The notes beneath the pieces are model-generated. The model was not told the DNA's origin. It was given only the letters and a program-made list of their open reading frames with translations, and made no database searches. A stretch of DNA of 64,000 bases from RBG-13-51-18 sp963739395. Its GTDB lineage: Bacteria; Chloroflexota; Dehalococcoidia; Dehalococcoidales; RBG-16-60-22. The position numbers and the translations under genes were made by a program. The stretch covers positions 1,401,722 through 1,465,721 of the forward strand of contig CAVUAE010000001.1 of NCBI GenBank assembly GCA_963739395.1. Direction: 5' to 3'. Shown here piece after piece: positions 49,773 through 59,651 of this stretch. Each line of letters opens with the position of its first letter. Position 1 is the first letter of the stretch.

Positions 49773-50005
49773 ACGCGCCGGCAGCGCTAACGGTGGAAGA
49801 GGACGCCTCTGGCTCACCGGTGGCGGTTAAGGGGAAACAGCGTCAGGCTGTCACCTCTATTGAGGATAAATGGCGCATTGATGATGAATGGTGGCGCGCT
49901 GAACCAGTTTCACGGCTCTATTACAATGTCCTGCTAACTTCAGGACAGCGTTTAGTTCTCTATAAAGACCTTATCACCGACGGCTGGTATCAACAGGACT
50001 ATTAG
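49721..50005 (+). CDS. DUF6504-like small protein of the mutagenesis operon
   Basis: A 94-residue protein whose conserved part is the C-terminus: IEDKWRIDDEWWRAEPVSRLYYNVLLTSGQRLVLYKDLITDGWYQQDY, as in small proteins found next to dnaE2 in many bacteria. It overlaps the end of imuB by 52 bases in another frame and ends nine bases before dnaE2, so it is translationally coupled. A later start is possible. Biochemical role unknown. Confidence 0.75.
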   Translation: MVENTGKTLRADAYKPVNAPAALTVEEDASGSPVAVKGKQRQAVTSIEDKWRIDDEWWRAEPVSRLYYNVLLTSGQRLVLYKDLITDGWYQQDY

Positions 50006-50014
50006 AATACGACT

Positions 50015-53000
50015 ATGCCCTACGCAGAACTCCATTGTCACAGTTATTATTCTTTTCATGACGGCGCTTCATCGCTGGAGGAACTGATGGTGCGCGCCAA
50101 AGAGCTTGGCTACCGCGCATTAGCTATCACTGACCACGATAATCTGTGTGGGGCAATGCGTTTTGCCCAGCTTGCCAAATCGCTAGAGATACACGGCATC
50201 ATCGGCGCAGAGATAACTCTCGAAAATGGCTATCACTTAACCTTGCTGGCAAAAGACAACAAGGGCTATAGCAATCTCTGTCGCCTGATTACCGCCGCTC
50301 ATGCCTCCGGCGAGCGTAACGACCCCACCCTACCTCCTGATTTACTCAAAGAACACGCCGAAGGACTGATTGTCTTCTCCGGCTGTTCTAAAGGAGAGCT
50401 ACCGCAACTGGTGACAAAATCACGACTAGCCGAAGCTAAAAGCCTGATAAAGCAATATCTCGACTGGTTCGGTGTGGAGAACTACTATATCGAGCTGCAG
50501 CGGAACCTCGCCTTCGGCGATACGGCGCGTAACATCGCCCTGCTTAAGCTGGCACAAGAAACAGGGGCAAAAGTGGTGGCTACCGGCAACGTCCACTACC
50601 ACATCCGTGAAAGGCACCAGCTGCAGGACTGCCTGGTGGCAATCAAGAACTGCAAGAGTCTGGAGGAGACTCATGTCGAGAGAAGACCAAACTCCGAATA
50701 TTATTTAAGGTCAATTGAAAAGCTGGAGAATCTTTTCCGCGACTGTCCCGAGGCTTTAGAAAACACCGTAAAAATCGCCGAACGCTGCACGCTGGACCTG
50801 ACCAAAGACTTAAGCTATATCTTCCCCGATTACCCCACCCCCGCCGGCTATACACCCCAGACCTATCTGGAAAAGCTCTGCCACGAGGCGGCGATAAGAC
50901 GCTATGGCTCTATCACGCCCGCGGTGCAAGCCCGCCTTGATGAAGAGTTCACCCTGATTAAAAAGTACAGTTTGGCCGGCTTTCTCTTAATGTACCATGA
51001 GGTCATCAAACTGGGACGGGAGGTGATGATTGATTTGGGCTTAAGCGACCCCTCCCTGACGCTGGAGGAGAACCCGCCGGGGAGGGGGCGCGGCTCATCG
51101 GTGGCTTTACTGGTGGGCTACCTCATCGGTCTATCCCACATCGACCCGCTGAAATACAATCTTTCGCTGGAACGATTCCTCCCCACCGATACCATGTCCA
51201 GCGTGCCGGATATCGACCTGGATTTTCCGCGCTCCATCCGCGAGGAGCTTATCCTGCGCACCCATCAAAAGTGGGGCTGGCAGCACGCCGCCCTTACCGG
51301 CACCGTCGCCACCTACCAGATTAAAGGAGCGGTGCGGGATTTGGGCAAGGCTTTAGGACTGCTGGAGGCGGAAATCGACCACCTGGCTAAGCAGTCGGAC
51401 TGGGGCAGCGCGAAAAAGCTCGGCAAGAAAATGGCAAGGATGCCCAGCTTTAAGGATAAGGTGGACACTCCGATATGGCGCGACTTGATACGTCTGTCAG
51501 CGGAGCTGGACGGCTTCCCCAAGTACGCGGGACAGCACCCCGGTGGCATGATTCTTTCCTCAACCCCTCTGATAGACATTGTGCCTGTGCAGAGAGGGGC
51601 TATCGAAGGACGCTACGTCTGCCAGTGGGACAAGGACAGCATTGATGATGCGGGGTTCGTGAAGATAGACTTCCTGGCTCTGGGCGCCTTATCCCAGCTG
51701 CAGGAAGCTGTCGAGCTTATCAAAGCCCGCACCGGCAAGAGAATCGACATGTCCCGCATCGACTTCGAGGATGTTAAAGTTTACGACATGCTCTGCCGGG
51801 GCGATACCATCGGCATCTTCCAGGTAGAGTCCGCCGCCCAAATGCAGACCATCACCCGCCTTAACCCCAGGAACTTACTGGACATGGCACACGAGGTGGC
51901 TGCCGTGCGGCCCGGCGTCGGTGCCAACAATGGCGTGCATGAATACCTGCTGCGGCGCACCAAGAAAAAACCTGTCACCTACGACTGCCCTTTAGAGCAG
52001 CGGGCGTTAGAGCGCACATTAGGCATCGTGCTTTTCCAGGACCAGGTGAATCAGCTAGCGATAGACGTCGCCGGCTTTTCCCCCAGTGAGGCTGACCGTT
52101 TACGCCGCGCCTTCAGTCGTAAGCACAATGACGAGTTCATCGCACAATATCATCAAAAATTCCTCGACGGCGCCAAAGAGCGCGGCGTTACAGAAGAAGA
52201 GGCGGAAAAAGTCTTTAAAAAGTTCAACGGACAGTACATGTTCCCAGAGTCGCACGCTTTCGCCTTTGGCGTGACGGCTTATCAGGCGTCGTGGCTTAAG
52301 TTATATTATCCTCTCGAGTTCTTCGTGGCGATATTCAACCAGCAGCCAATGGGCTTCTATAACCTGGAAACGCTAAAGGAGGACGCCAAAAGACATGACG
52401 TAATCGTGCTGAACCCGGATATCAACTTAAGCAGCTCAAAATGCCTCATAGAAAACGACGCCCTGCGCATAGGCTTCCTTAACGTCACCGGTTTGGGCGA
52501 AGCCTCTGCCAAAGCGATAGAGGCGGGGAGGCAAGAGGGCGGGGACTTTAAGAGCATCGGGGAGTTTTTAGAGCGCACCGGCGTGCTGGAGGAGGTAGCC
52601 CTTAACCTGGCGGGCGCCGGCGCCTTCGATAGTCTGGAGTTCAACCGCCGCAAGGTAAAGTGGGAAATCGGCTTAAGATACCGTCCCATCAATACCCAGC
52701 TACCCCTGGCGCTGCCTGTGGAGCAGGACATTGTGGAGTTGGCTACGCCGAGCGATTGGGAGCGCATGAAAGAAGAGTATAACGTCCTTAACCTTTTCCC
52801 CGCCGGGCATGTCATGGCTAAGCTGCGTCCGCGATTCAGTAAGAGTTACCGCACCAGCAGGGATATTGAAAAGCTGTATGATGGCGCGCTGGTGAAAGCC
52901 GCCGGCCTGGTCATCCGCCGCCAACGGCCCCACGGCAAGGTGGTTTTCATCACGCTGGAAGATGAGTTCGGGCATATACCGTGTATGGTCTTCGGTAAAA

Positions 53001-53152
53001 CCTACGAGCGCTACGAATATACTTTCCGGTCACCGTTTATCGTTATCAAGGGGAGACTCACCCGCCGCGAAGGCACCTGCAACGTCGTCATCAATCAGGT
53101 GAAACCATTTTATGCGCTAGATAGAGTACCTGTTTCAAAGGATTGGAGATAG
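50015..53152 (+). CDS. dnaE2: Error-prone DNA polymerase DnaE2 (ImuC)
   Basis: A 1045-residue C-family polymerase. PHP domain at the N-terminus (YAELHCHSYYSFHDGASSLEELMVRAKELGYRALAITDHDNL), palm with the catalytic acids in PDIDLDFPRSIREELI (about 390-410), fingers, HhH region, and C-terminal OB fold (VKAAGLVIRRQRPHGKVVFITLEDEFGHIPCMVF). It makes damage-induced mutations with ImuB. Full length, third in the SOS operon. The chromosomal dnaE is presumably elsewhere. Confidence 0.94.
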   Translation: MPYAELHCHSYYSFHDGASSLEELMVRAKELGYRALAITDHDNLCGAMRFAQLAKSLEIHGIIGAEITLENGYHLTLLAKDNKGYSNLCRLITAAHASGERNDPTLPPDLLKEHAEGLIVFSGCSKGELPQLVTKSRLAEAKSLIKQYLDWFGVENYYIELQRNLAFGDTARNIALLKLAQETGAKVVATGNVHYHIRERHQLQDCLVAIKNCKSLEETHVERRPNSEYYLRSIEKLENLFRDCPEALENTVKIAERCTLDLTKDLSYIFPDYPTPAGYTPQTYLEKLCHEAAIRRYGSITPAVQARLDEEFTLIKKYSLAGFLLMYHEVIKLGREVMIDLGLSDPSLTLEENPPGRGRGSSVALLVGYLIGLSHIDPLKYNLSLERFLPTDTMSSVPDIDLDFPRSIREELILRTHQKWGWQHAALTGTVATYQIKGAVRDLGKALGLLEAEIDHLAKQSDWGSAKKLGKKMARMPSFKDKVDTPIWRDLIRLSAELDGFPKYAGQHPGGMILSSTPLIDIVPVQRGAIEGRYVCQWDKDSIDDAGFVKIDFLALGALSQLQEAVELIKARTGKRIDMSRIDFEDVKVYDMLCRGDTIGIFQVESAAQMQTITRLNPRNLLDMAHEVAAVRPGVGANNGVHEYLLRRTKKKPVTYDCPLEQRALERTLGIVLFQDQVNQLAIDVAGFSPSEADRLRRAFSRKHNDEFIAQYHQKFLDGAKERGVTEEEAEKVFKKFNGQYMFPESHAFAFGVTAYQASWLKLYYPLEFFVAIFNQQPMGFYNLETLKEDAKRHDVIVLNPDINLSSSKCLIENDALRIGFLNVTGLGEASAKAIEAGRQEGGDFKSIGEFLERTGVLEEVALNLAGAGAFDSLEFNRRKVKWEIGLRYRPINTQLPLALPVEQDIVELATPSDWERMKEEYNVLNLFPAGHVMAKLRPRFSKSYRTSRDIEKLYDGALVKAAGLVIRRQRPHGKVVFITLEDEFGHIPCMVFGKTYERYEYTFRSPFIVIKGRLTRREGTCNVVINQVKPFYALDRVPVSKDWR

Positions 53153-54805
53153 TAAGGCGGACTTAGGTAAGATTTATGATGTGTGATAATTATTCATCGT
53201 TTCGTTACCTTTTCCCATTCTCTGTGAAATATTAGAAAATGTCGTTCCCGATTTAACGCGTTTAGCTACGGCCTTGTCGCTTCCACCAGATATAAGCCAG
53301 ATACAGTTTGTCGTAATCGGGTGATATTTTTGGTGGAAACAAGGAGCGGAGGGAAATGCCATCATAGTCACTTTGGAGTGCTGAATACTCTGGCAATATT
53401 TCAATTAAGGCAGTTACTCCCAGGTATGTAATCCTCTTTTTAGCATATCCAGCAATCCATCTTCATTCAGTACCACTTCTCAGTAAGTATACCCAGCCGG
53501 GCTACTTCACTTGGTGAAGCTGTTTATTGTCTGCGGAGTTTAGCATCTGAACTGGGAGGTCTCGACTGGGGGCTATCATTAAGCGGAGTTAAACTGAGTA
53601 AAACCTTTATTATATGGGGTTCTTGAGGGGGGTTCAGACCCTGGCCACAGGGGTCTGAAATAGCTTCATTGAGGGTCCCCCCTGAGACCCTGAACGAAGC
53701 TAAAAATTCGGACTCTCACCAGAGTCTCACCAGACCCTCGGAAGCTAAAATCCCAGACCCCGACCGGACCCTGGCGAGACCCTCAACGGCCCCTCAACTT
53801 CTAGCCTCAGTTGAAACCCTCAGGTTATTGCCACCAAGTTACGTTATTCTAAACCCTCAACCTACTTTTCCCACGACTTTCGCTTGATCTTTTGGAGTGG
53901 AAAAAGAGGGAACTATTTTAAGACAAACGGCAATGGTTTGTATCTGGGAGAAGTGACACGCCGTAGCTAAACGTGTTGACTGGGGAGTGACATTTCTCTC
54001 TATCTGATACGGAGAGGGTAAAAGTAACGAGACGAAAAATTGTCATGTATCATTTCACACTCCCTCATTATTTCCCGCTGACAAGGATAGTATACGCTTG
54101 CTCTTCTCCGGGCAAGTCACCGCTAGCTTCGCAATCATTTGGGAAAGCGCCCACGGTGATGCTTTAGGGTCCTAAGGTGGTTTTTTCAAGATAAACACCG
54201 AAAGAGAAGTGAACTGGCATACGCCTGTCCCCGTTTTATTAATAAAATAAGCGACAAAAGTTTACGAATAACACCTGGACCAATGTCAGTCCTTAATCAA
54301 CGTAAATACGCCTTTTTTGTCACTTTGCCGCGCTTACGGTTTTACAAAATGTCGTAAAAGTTTTGGCATTTCCAAGATAGGGTAACGGGGGTAAGCGATT
54401 TACGGTGAGGGTCAGATTTACCCCCTACTTTTTAAGTAGCCGCGGGCGATGAAGTGAAAGAGGCACCGGGGCCAGCGAAGGTATATACCCTTCACATCGA
54501 ACTATCGGACGGGATGCAGCAGCGGCTCAGAGATTGCACAAAAAGATGAAAAGTGACATCGTATATTGGTATTTTCTTATTTCTCTAAAATAGAAGTATC
54601 TTATATAGTTACAACGAAGCGAGGATAACTGCTATATACTAAAAGGAATTATTTTGAGTCTGTATTTGCTCTAACATTCACCTCGGGCATTAAACAACTG
54701 TTCAACCCTTAATCCATAGTTGCCACGTACATTTGCGATACAAATATTGCAAAAAGAAAACAAGTCTGCTATAATGGTACTAAAAATTTACTAGATAAGA
54801 GGATA
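53153..54805. other. Gene-poor 1.65-kb stretch with a hairpin cluster
   Basis: No convincing gene. Positions 53634-53835 are packed with GACCCT motifs and stem-loops: CAGACCC/GGGTCTG (53634-53657) and AGCTTCATTGAGGGTC/GACCCTGAACGAAGCT (53662-53701), followed by repeated GAAGCTAAAA. Positions 54436-54549 read VYTLHIELSDGMQQRLRDCTKR in one frame before a stop, possibly a gene remnant. The rest is AT-rich. Confidence 0.5.
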
Positions 54806-56155
54806 ATGAATATACTGTTAGTTGAGCCAGAGTACTACACCCGCTATCCTCCACTCGGGTTGTTAAAAATATCTTCAGTACAGAATTTACAGCAAAATAG
54901 AGTCTTTTTCCACCGGGGAAAACGACCTACTTTAGAAGAGCCTTCAAAAATATATATAACAAGTCTATTTACGTATGCGTGGAAACCAGTTCATGAGACC
55001 GCTGAATACTATCGGAATTTGTATCCAAATGCAGAAATAGTACTAGGTGGAATATATGCAACTCTAATGACCGAGCATGCAAATCTTGCCAGTATTGATA
55101 CATTGTATGAAGGTTTATATACCGAGGCAGAAGCATCTAAGCCAGATTATTCTCTGATTCCAGGATGGGAAACAAACATATTATTTGCTACTCGTGGTTG
55201 TATTAGGAAGTGTCCTTTCTGTGCAGTACCGCTTATAGAAGGCTCGATGAGGATTAATGACGGCAACATTAGAAACAGAGTCGATACAGGATTTAAAAAA
55301 ATCATATTATGGGATAATAATGTGTTAGCAGCGCCAAACTGGCCAGATATTGTCTCAGAACTTAAAGAATTAAATTTCCAAGTCGATTTTAATCAAGGGT
55401 TAGATATCCGCTTAATGAAGCCAGAAATCATCACTAGCTTAGCAGAGATAAATCTCAAACCGATTCGTATGGCATATGATAGCAAAGGGGAAAGAGTTGC
55501 GTTAGAAACAACGATACCTGCACTTGAAGCAGTCGGTTTTGATCGTCGTCAAATGATTGTTTATACCCTATATAATTTTAACGACACACCCGCTGACTTC
55601 CTGCAACGAGTTGTAGACCTTCTTTCTTGGGGAGTTGTTTCATATCCTATGCGTTATGAACCGTTAAATACACTGGTAAAAAATAAGTATGTCTCTCCTT
55701 ACTGGACCGCAAGACAATTAGAAATGGTAGCAAAAGCTAGACGCGTAATTGGTGCTGGCGGTGCGTTTCCTCCTTATAACGCTTTACTCAACAAATTCAG
55801 AAACGCTCGTTCGTTTGAGGAAGCTTTTTCTTTACGACCTAAACCAGGAGACAGTTGGAACATTAAAGAAATTGCAGGTATGACCGAAAATCCTACAGAG
55901 GGAATTACAGGAATGCAAGCAGCTTATAGAGAAATATTCAGTGACCCGGTTCGATTATTAAAGGAAATGAGATGTGAATCATGTGGGAGACTACTAAAAT
56001 CACAAGAATACGCTTTTGCCTTTCAGGATTATTCAGGTAGATATATAGGCTATAGTTGTTATGATTGTCATCCAAATAAAGGAATAGTCAACTCTAAATG
56101 GAAATCGCTTTTTAGTACAAAAAGAATTACTAGCTTGGTTCAGGCTGTATATTAG
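54806..56155 (+). CDS. Radical SAM protein with B12-binding-like N-terminus
   Basis: A 449-residue protein. MNILLVEPEYYTRYPPLGLLKISS resembles the start of cobalamin-binding radical SAM enzymes, although no DxHxxG cobalamin loop is visible. The Fe-S motif is C132xxxC136xxC139 (RGCIRKCPFCAV). NQGLDIRLMKPEII and RMAYDS are typical core strands. A C-terminal CESCG...CYDCHPNKG pair may bind a second metal. AT-rich island gene; its stop overlaps the convergent neighbour by four bases. Substrate unknown. Confidence 0.82.
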   Translation: MNILLVEPEYYTRYPPLGLLKISSVQNLQQNRVFFHRGKRPTLEEPSKIYITSLFTYAWKPVHETAEYYRNLYPNAEIVLGGIYATLMTEHANLASIDTLYEGLYTEAEASKPDYSLIPGWETNILFATRGCIRKCPFCAVPLIEGSMRINDGNIRNRVDTGFKKIILWDNNVLAAPNWPDIVSELKELNFQVDFNQGLDIRLMKPEIITSLAEINLKPIRMAYDSKGERVALETTIPALEAVGFDRRQMIVYTLYNFNDTPADFLQRVVDLLSWGVVSYPMRYEPLNTLVKNKYVSPYWTARQLEMVAKARRVIGAGGAFPPYNALLNKFRNARSFEEAFSLRPKPGDSWNIKEIAGMTENPTEGITGMQAAYREIFSDPVRLLKEMRCESCGRLLKSQEYAFAFQDYSGRYIGYSCYDCHPNKGIVNSKWKSLFSTKRITSLVQAVY

Positions 56156-57177
56156 GAATTTATCTGGTTTCGTGCAATTTCACTTACCCATTCTGGATTC
56201 AGGAAATCCAAGCATGTATTTATCTTTTCAATCGATAGGCCTGGCGGTTGTTCGGGTAATAACTCAAACCAGGGCTCTCGTAGCGGATTCCTTAATTTAA
56301 GGAGAGGAGCACAAAGAATCGTTTCTCTTGATATTGCAAAGACTAATGGTTCTCCACTGGGTTCGAATTCATAAATGAGATGGATCATCGGCAGGTCATT
56401 TGCTCCATGATATAATATGGTGCCACGGGGGTATGTATGTAATCCGACGCTGTTCGCTGCGTTAAACAATAAAACTGCAGATGTTCCATGAACTAATCTA
56501 GTCATTTCTTTCTCTTTTTCTAGAGTAGGAGAAAGTAGAAAGTCAATATTATTCTTTACTGCGTCTGATGAGTCGATTTTTAGTGAATCAAGATAACCTT
56601 TTAGCAAATTAATATCTGAGTTGGTAATTGCCGAAGCTTCAACTGTAATTAATAACACCCATCTTTTCCATGAATCTTGACGATCAAAACCAAACAACTT
56701 ACGAAGTGCATTAGTTCTATTTTTGATTCTATCGGGTATATCGGGAAAATCAGGTGGTAGGAAAGGTCCGAAATAGTCTAAATTGATGATATCGAAATCC
56801 CATGCCCATGCTTTGGTTTGATAACACCAAAAATTGCCGACATAAGGACATTTCTGTTGTCCCCCGATGGTTCTTCGATTACCTCTATTAGCCAAGATAA
56901 CTTTATCTACGTCTCCCCAATGACACTCGGCATGAATATTCGGAAATTGCATAATAAATGTGCGTTCGATTTTTTCCAGTATTTTTCGTTCATTTTCTAC
57001 TGCGTGTACATGATTGATGAGATGACTCCATACTTTTATATCAAGCATTTCTTCACCTGGCAGTCCAAAGTATCGTAAATCAGCATTGGTTTTTTGCCTT
57101 AGCGCTTGAAGTAATGGCAGGTCGAAGTATTGTCGTATGGTATTTTTCTCAGCACTTGAATAATAGCCTGTAGGCAT
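56152..57177 (-). CDS. Unknown protein with methyltransferase-like (Rossmann) pattern
   Basis: A 341-residue protein. Residues 30-150 have the rhythm of a class I methyltransferase: LRYFGLPGEEMLDI (motif I-like), HAVENERKILEKI (acidic end of strand 2), NIHAECHWGDVDKVI and FDIINLDYFGPF (motif IV-like). Cysteines occur in QQKCPYVGNFWCYQ. The C-terminal half has a mixed fold with LLFNAANSVGLHTYPRGTILYHGANDLPMIHLIYEFEP. It follows the GHKL ATPase by 17 bases (same operon) and converges with the radical SAM gene. Family not recognised, so the fold call is tentative. Confidence 0.55.
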   Translation of the reverse strand: MPTGYYSSAEKNTIRQYFDLPLLQALRQKTNADLRYFGLPGEEMLDIKVWSHLINHVHAVENERKILEKIERTFIMQFPNIHAECHWGDVDKVILANRGNRRTIGGQQKCPYVGNFWCYQTKAWAWDFDIINLDYFGPFLPPDFPDIPDRIKNRTNALRKLFGFDRQDSWKRWVLLITVEASAITNSDINLLKGYLDSLKIDSSDAVKNNIDFLLSPTLEKEKEMTRLVHGTSAVLLFNAANSVGLHTYPRGTILYHGANDLPMIHLIYEFEPSGEPLVFAISRETILCAPLLKLRNPLREPWFELLPEQPPGLSIEKINTCLDFLNPEWVSEIARNQINS

Positions 57178-57194
57178 AATAATAAAAAACCAAA

Positions 57195-59090
57195 TTATTG
57201 AAGTTTTTGTTGCCGGGCAATTGTCTCCGCTATTATACGAATCATGGTCTCGTATTTTTCTCCTCTGCCTCCGATCCCAGTAAGCAGACCATTATCGACG
57301 GCTCTGATTAAAGCCAGTTCTCGGGGAGTAGCTGGAGAAAAGCCTTCTTCACGAAGAGCTTCTTCCAAGCTAATTGGAGCAACAGGTGAGAGCCCCATCT
57401 GAACTCTCAGCTCTTTCCTGCAAGCCTCAGCTTCGTCGCTTAGAGTAAGTCCGGATACTACTAAGTTATCAAGTGAGTCTACGGCGCTCGATATCATCTG
57501 TAATGCATGTGCAGATACAAGTCCATCTAACGCCTTTTTAAGTTCTGGTACGGGCGTGCGCTCATACATAATTTTGACAGCATTTAAAGCTCTTTCTAAT
57601 AATGCAATCTGTGGAGGAGTTTGCTCGCGTCCGGTAGTACGTGACGCTGTTTTGCTATTGTTAGTACGCTTCGATGTGCTTTGGATTACATCTGAAACAA
57701 CTTTCTCTAATTGAGTCATTTCAGCTATTATTATTTTCAATTCCTCCTGTTGTACCTGTGTCATTGTTACTGATTTTTTTCTACCTCTTGGTTTTGGCAA
57801 TAATCTCGAAATGTCATTCTCAATCTTTTCTAGTTCAGTCATATAATTTTTGCTTTCCCAATAAAGTTCATAAATGTCCTCATTGGGATTATTTTTTCGT
57901 GGAAGTAAATTATTAACAGTTGTTTGGAAACCTTTTAATCGTCGCTGAATGCTGATTATACTTCGTGAAAGGTCTGCACGTTTACTAAGTTCATCGAAAA
58001 AGTCTTCCAAGTATCGAATTAATACTTGTTTGGCATCACCTGGTTCTAAGTCATTTCTCGCAGCGTTGGGAAATACTCCAGTGTTATCAAGCACGTGTAC
58101 TTCGCCAGTATAATGATGGTATAAGGTGCGACCTCCCACTGGCGGCCAAAGTGGTTTTACTCTTGTACGATCACCAAGCGTAAATCCCTTTAGTTTAAGA
58201 AGGAAGCCGCTGGTCCCTGAACCTTCATCAGTGCCATCAGGAGATGTAAGGCGTTCTCCTTTATTCGACAAGCAATACCAAACAAAAGCTAAGTTCTTGC
58301 CTTGAATATCTTTTAGCACGTACTGTTGTGGATCGAATACGTCTCCAACAATAGGTTGCTCAATTGTTGTCTCAGGTTCCTTTTCGATTCTAAGAATTAT
58401 TTTAACTGGATTAAGACCTGCACTTTCTCTTAACCAATTGTTCACTACTGTCCCATAGCTCCGGTCAGGGAAAGCGATAGGTACGGTATTAAGGAGATAA
58501 GTTTTTACCTTATTTAAATCTGTTAGTTGAGCTCGATACTCTTGAATAAGTCCTTCTAACGTAATAAGCGTGAAATGGTCTCCTTGATTGCCTTCATATT
58601 TTTCTTGATAAAATCCTGTATGTTCATACAGCAACTTTGTTAACGCAACACCAACTCGTTTTTCAGCCACTCTATCTATTTCTAAAGCTCGTCTCATCAT
58701 CCCGAAGTCAATACGTAAATGTAATAAATCACTCATACCTGATTTACGTGTAGTAACGATCAATCTTTCACACATGCCAAAGGAAGCATATATACCAATG
58801 CCTCTATATCCTACCTGTAATTTGGGATTTTTATCTGATATACCAAACCGGCGAGCTTTGCGTAATTCATCTGTATCCATACCATACCCATCATCTCTAA
58901 TCATTACAACGGGACCGCTTACATTGACAATAATTGTATTAGCACGAGCATCAATCCCATTCTGAACATACTCACGTATCGAGTCTTTGGCATCTGAATA
59001 TAAACCTTTTGATAGTATATCTAGTAATTCGCCGCCAATCTCCCAAGGTTCTACGGTGACTTTTTGAATATTTTGACGTTGTGGAGTCAT
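57195..59090 (-). CDS. GHKL (Hsp90-like) ATPase protein
   Basis: About 631 residues. The N-terminal ATPase domain has the N box SIREYVQNGIDA, G1 box RDDGYGM and G2 box GYRGIGIYASF, then a transducer-like region (about 200-370). The C-terminal half is helical with a basic stretch (PKPRGRKKSVTMTQVQQEELKIIIAEM) and coiled coils. This layout resembles MORC-type and other GHKL ATPases seen in conflict systems. ATG 59090 after AAAGGA is preferred to GTG 59129. First gene of a pair with the methyltransferase-like gene. Confidence 0.83.
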   Translation of the reverse strand: MTPQRQNIQKVTVEPWEIGGELLDILSKGLYSDAKDSIREYVQNGIDARANTIIVNVSGPVVMIRDDGYGMDTDELRKARRFGISDKNPKLQVGYRGIGIYASFGMCERLIVTTRKSGMSDLLHLRIDFGMMRRALEIDRVAEKRVGVALTKLLYEHTGFYQEKYEGNQGDHFTLITLEGLIQEYRAQLTDLNKVKTYLLNTVPIAFPDRSYGTVVNNWLRESAGLNPVKIILRIEKEPETTIEQPIVGDVFDPQQYVLKDIQGKNLAFVWYCLSNKGERLTSPDGTDEGSGTSGFLLKLKGFTLGDRTRVKPLWPPVGGRTLYHHYTGEVHVLDNTGVFPNAARNDLEPGDAKQVLIRYLEDFFDELSKRADLSRSIISIQRRLKGFQTTVNNLLPRKNNPNEDIYELYWESKNYMTELEKIENDISRLLPKPRGRKKSVTMTQVQQEELKIIIAEMTQLEKVVSDVIQSTSKRTNNSKTASRTTGREQTPPQIALLERALNAVKIMYERTPVPELKKALDGLVSAHALQMISSAVDSLDNLVVSGLTLSDEAEACRKELRVQMGLSPVAPISLEEALREEGFSPATPRELALIRAVDNGLLTGIGGRGEKYETMIRIIAETIARQQKLQ

Positions 59091-59651
59091 TGTATCCTTT
59101 AAACGATGTAGTAATATCGTTCTTCGCACTTATAATAGGTGAGGATAGATTTGTTGTCAAGAATAATTGATTTCGATTGTTTCTATAAAACTAGCATGAT
59201 GGCTTTTTTTTCGTCTTGATCTTAATAAGGAATCGGGCATTTCAGTATGAATGCTTATCCTTTCTCCAAATTATCCACCGACCTATAGTATTTATGACTT
59301 TCGATAGCATCATAACACTCTACTGCCTGGAAATATCAATTATTCATCATCAATGTTATTACTGAACCCATGGTATGGGTATAGTTCGACTCTACTCAAT
59401 CTCTTCATCTTTAGAGCTTACGACTAGCCTCTGAAGATTTTACAATAGTTCATTTTGTGACTCAACAATACTGACGTTTGTTCAACCTAGCGTTGTGTGT
59501 CACATTTAGTCATAAGGTGTTATTTCAAGAACTAGCACGTTTATACCTCTTCCTTTATGGGTGATGATAGTTTAAAAACGAAAGGTATCAATTACAGACA
59601 GAATTTGATGTGCTCTGCTTTTCGCCTTATACTAGGGCATAGAGCACTATC
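59091..59651. other. AT-rich intergenic stretch
   Basis: About 560 bases between the island and the two-component genes. I see no gene and no clear repeat. Confidence 0.5.

Noticed and set aside
53174..53404. 76-codon minus-strand frame after dnaE2
   Set aside because: Odd composition and no ribosome site or motif; at best a remnant.
53634..53835. Possible CRISPR array
   Set aside because: Motifs are short, spacing is irregular, and no cas genes are in the window.
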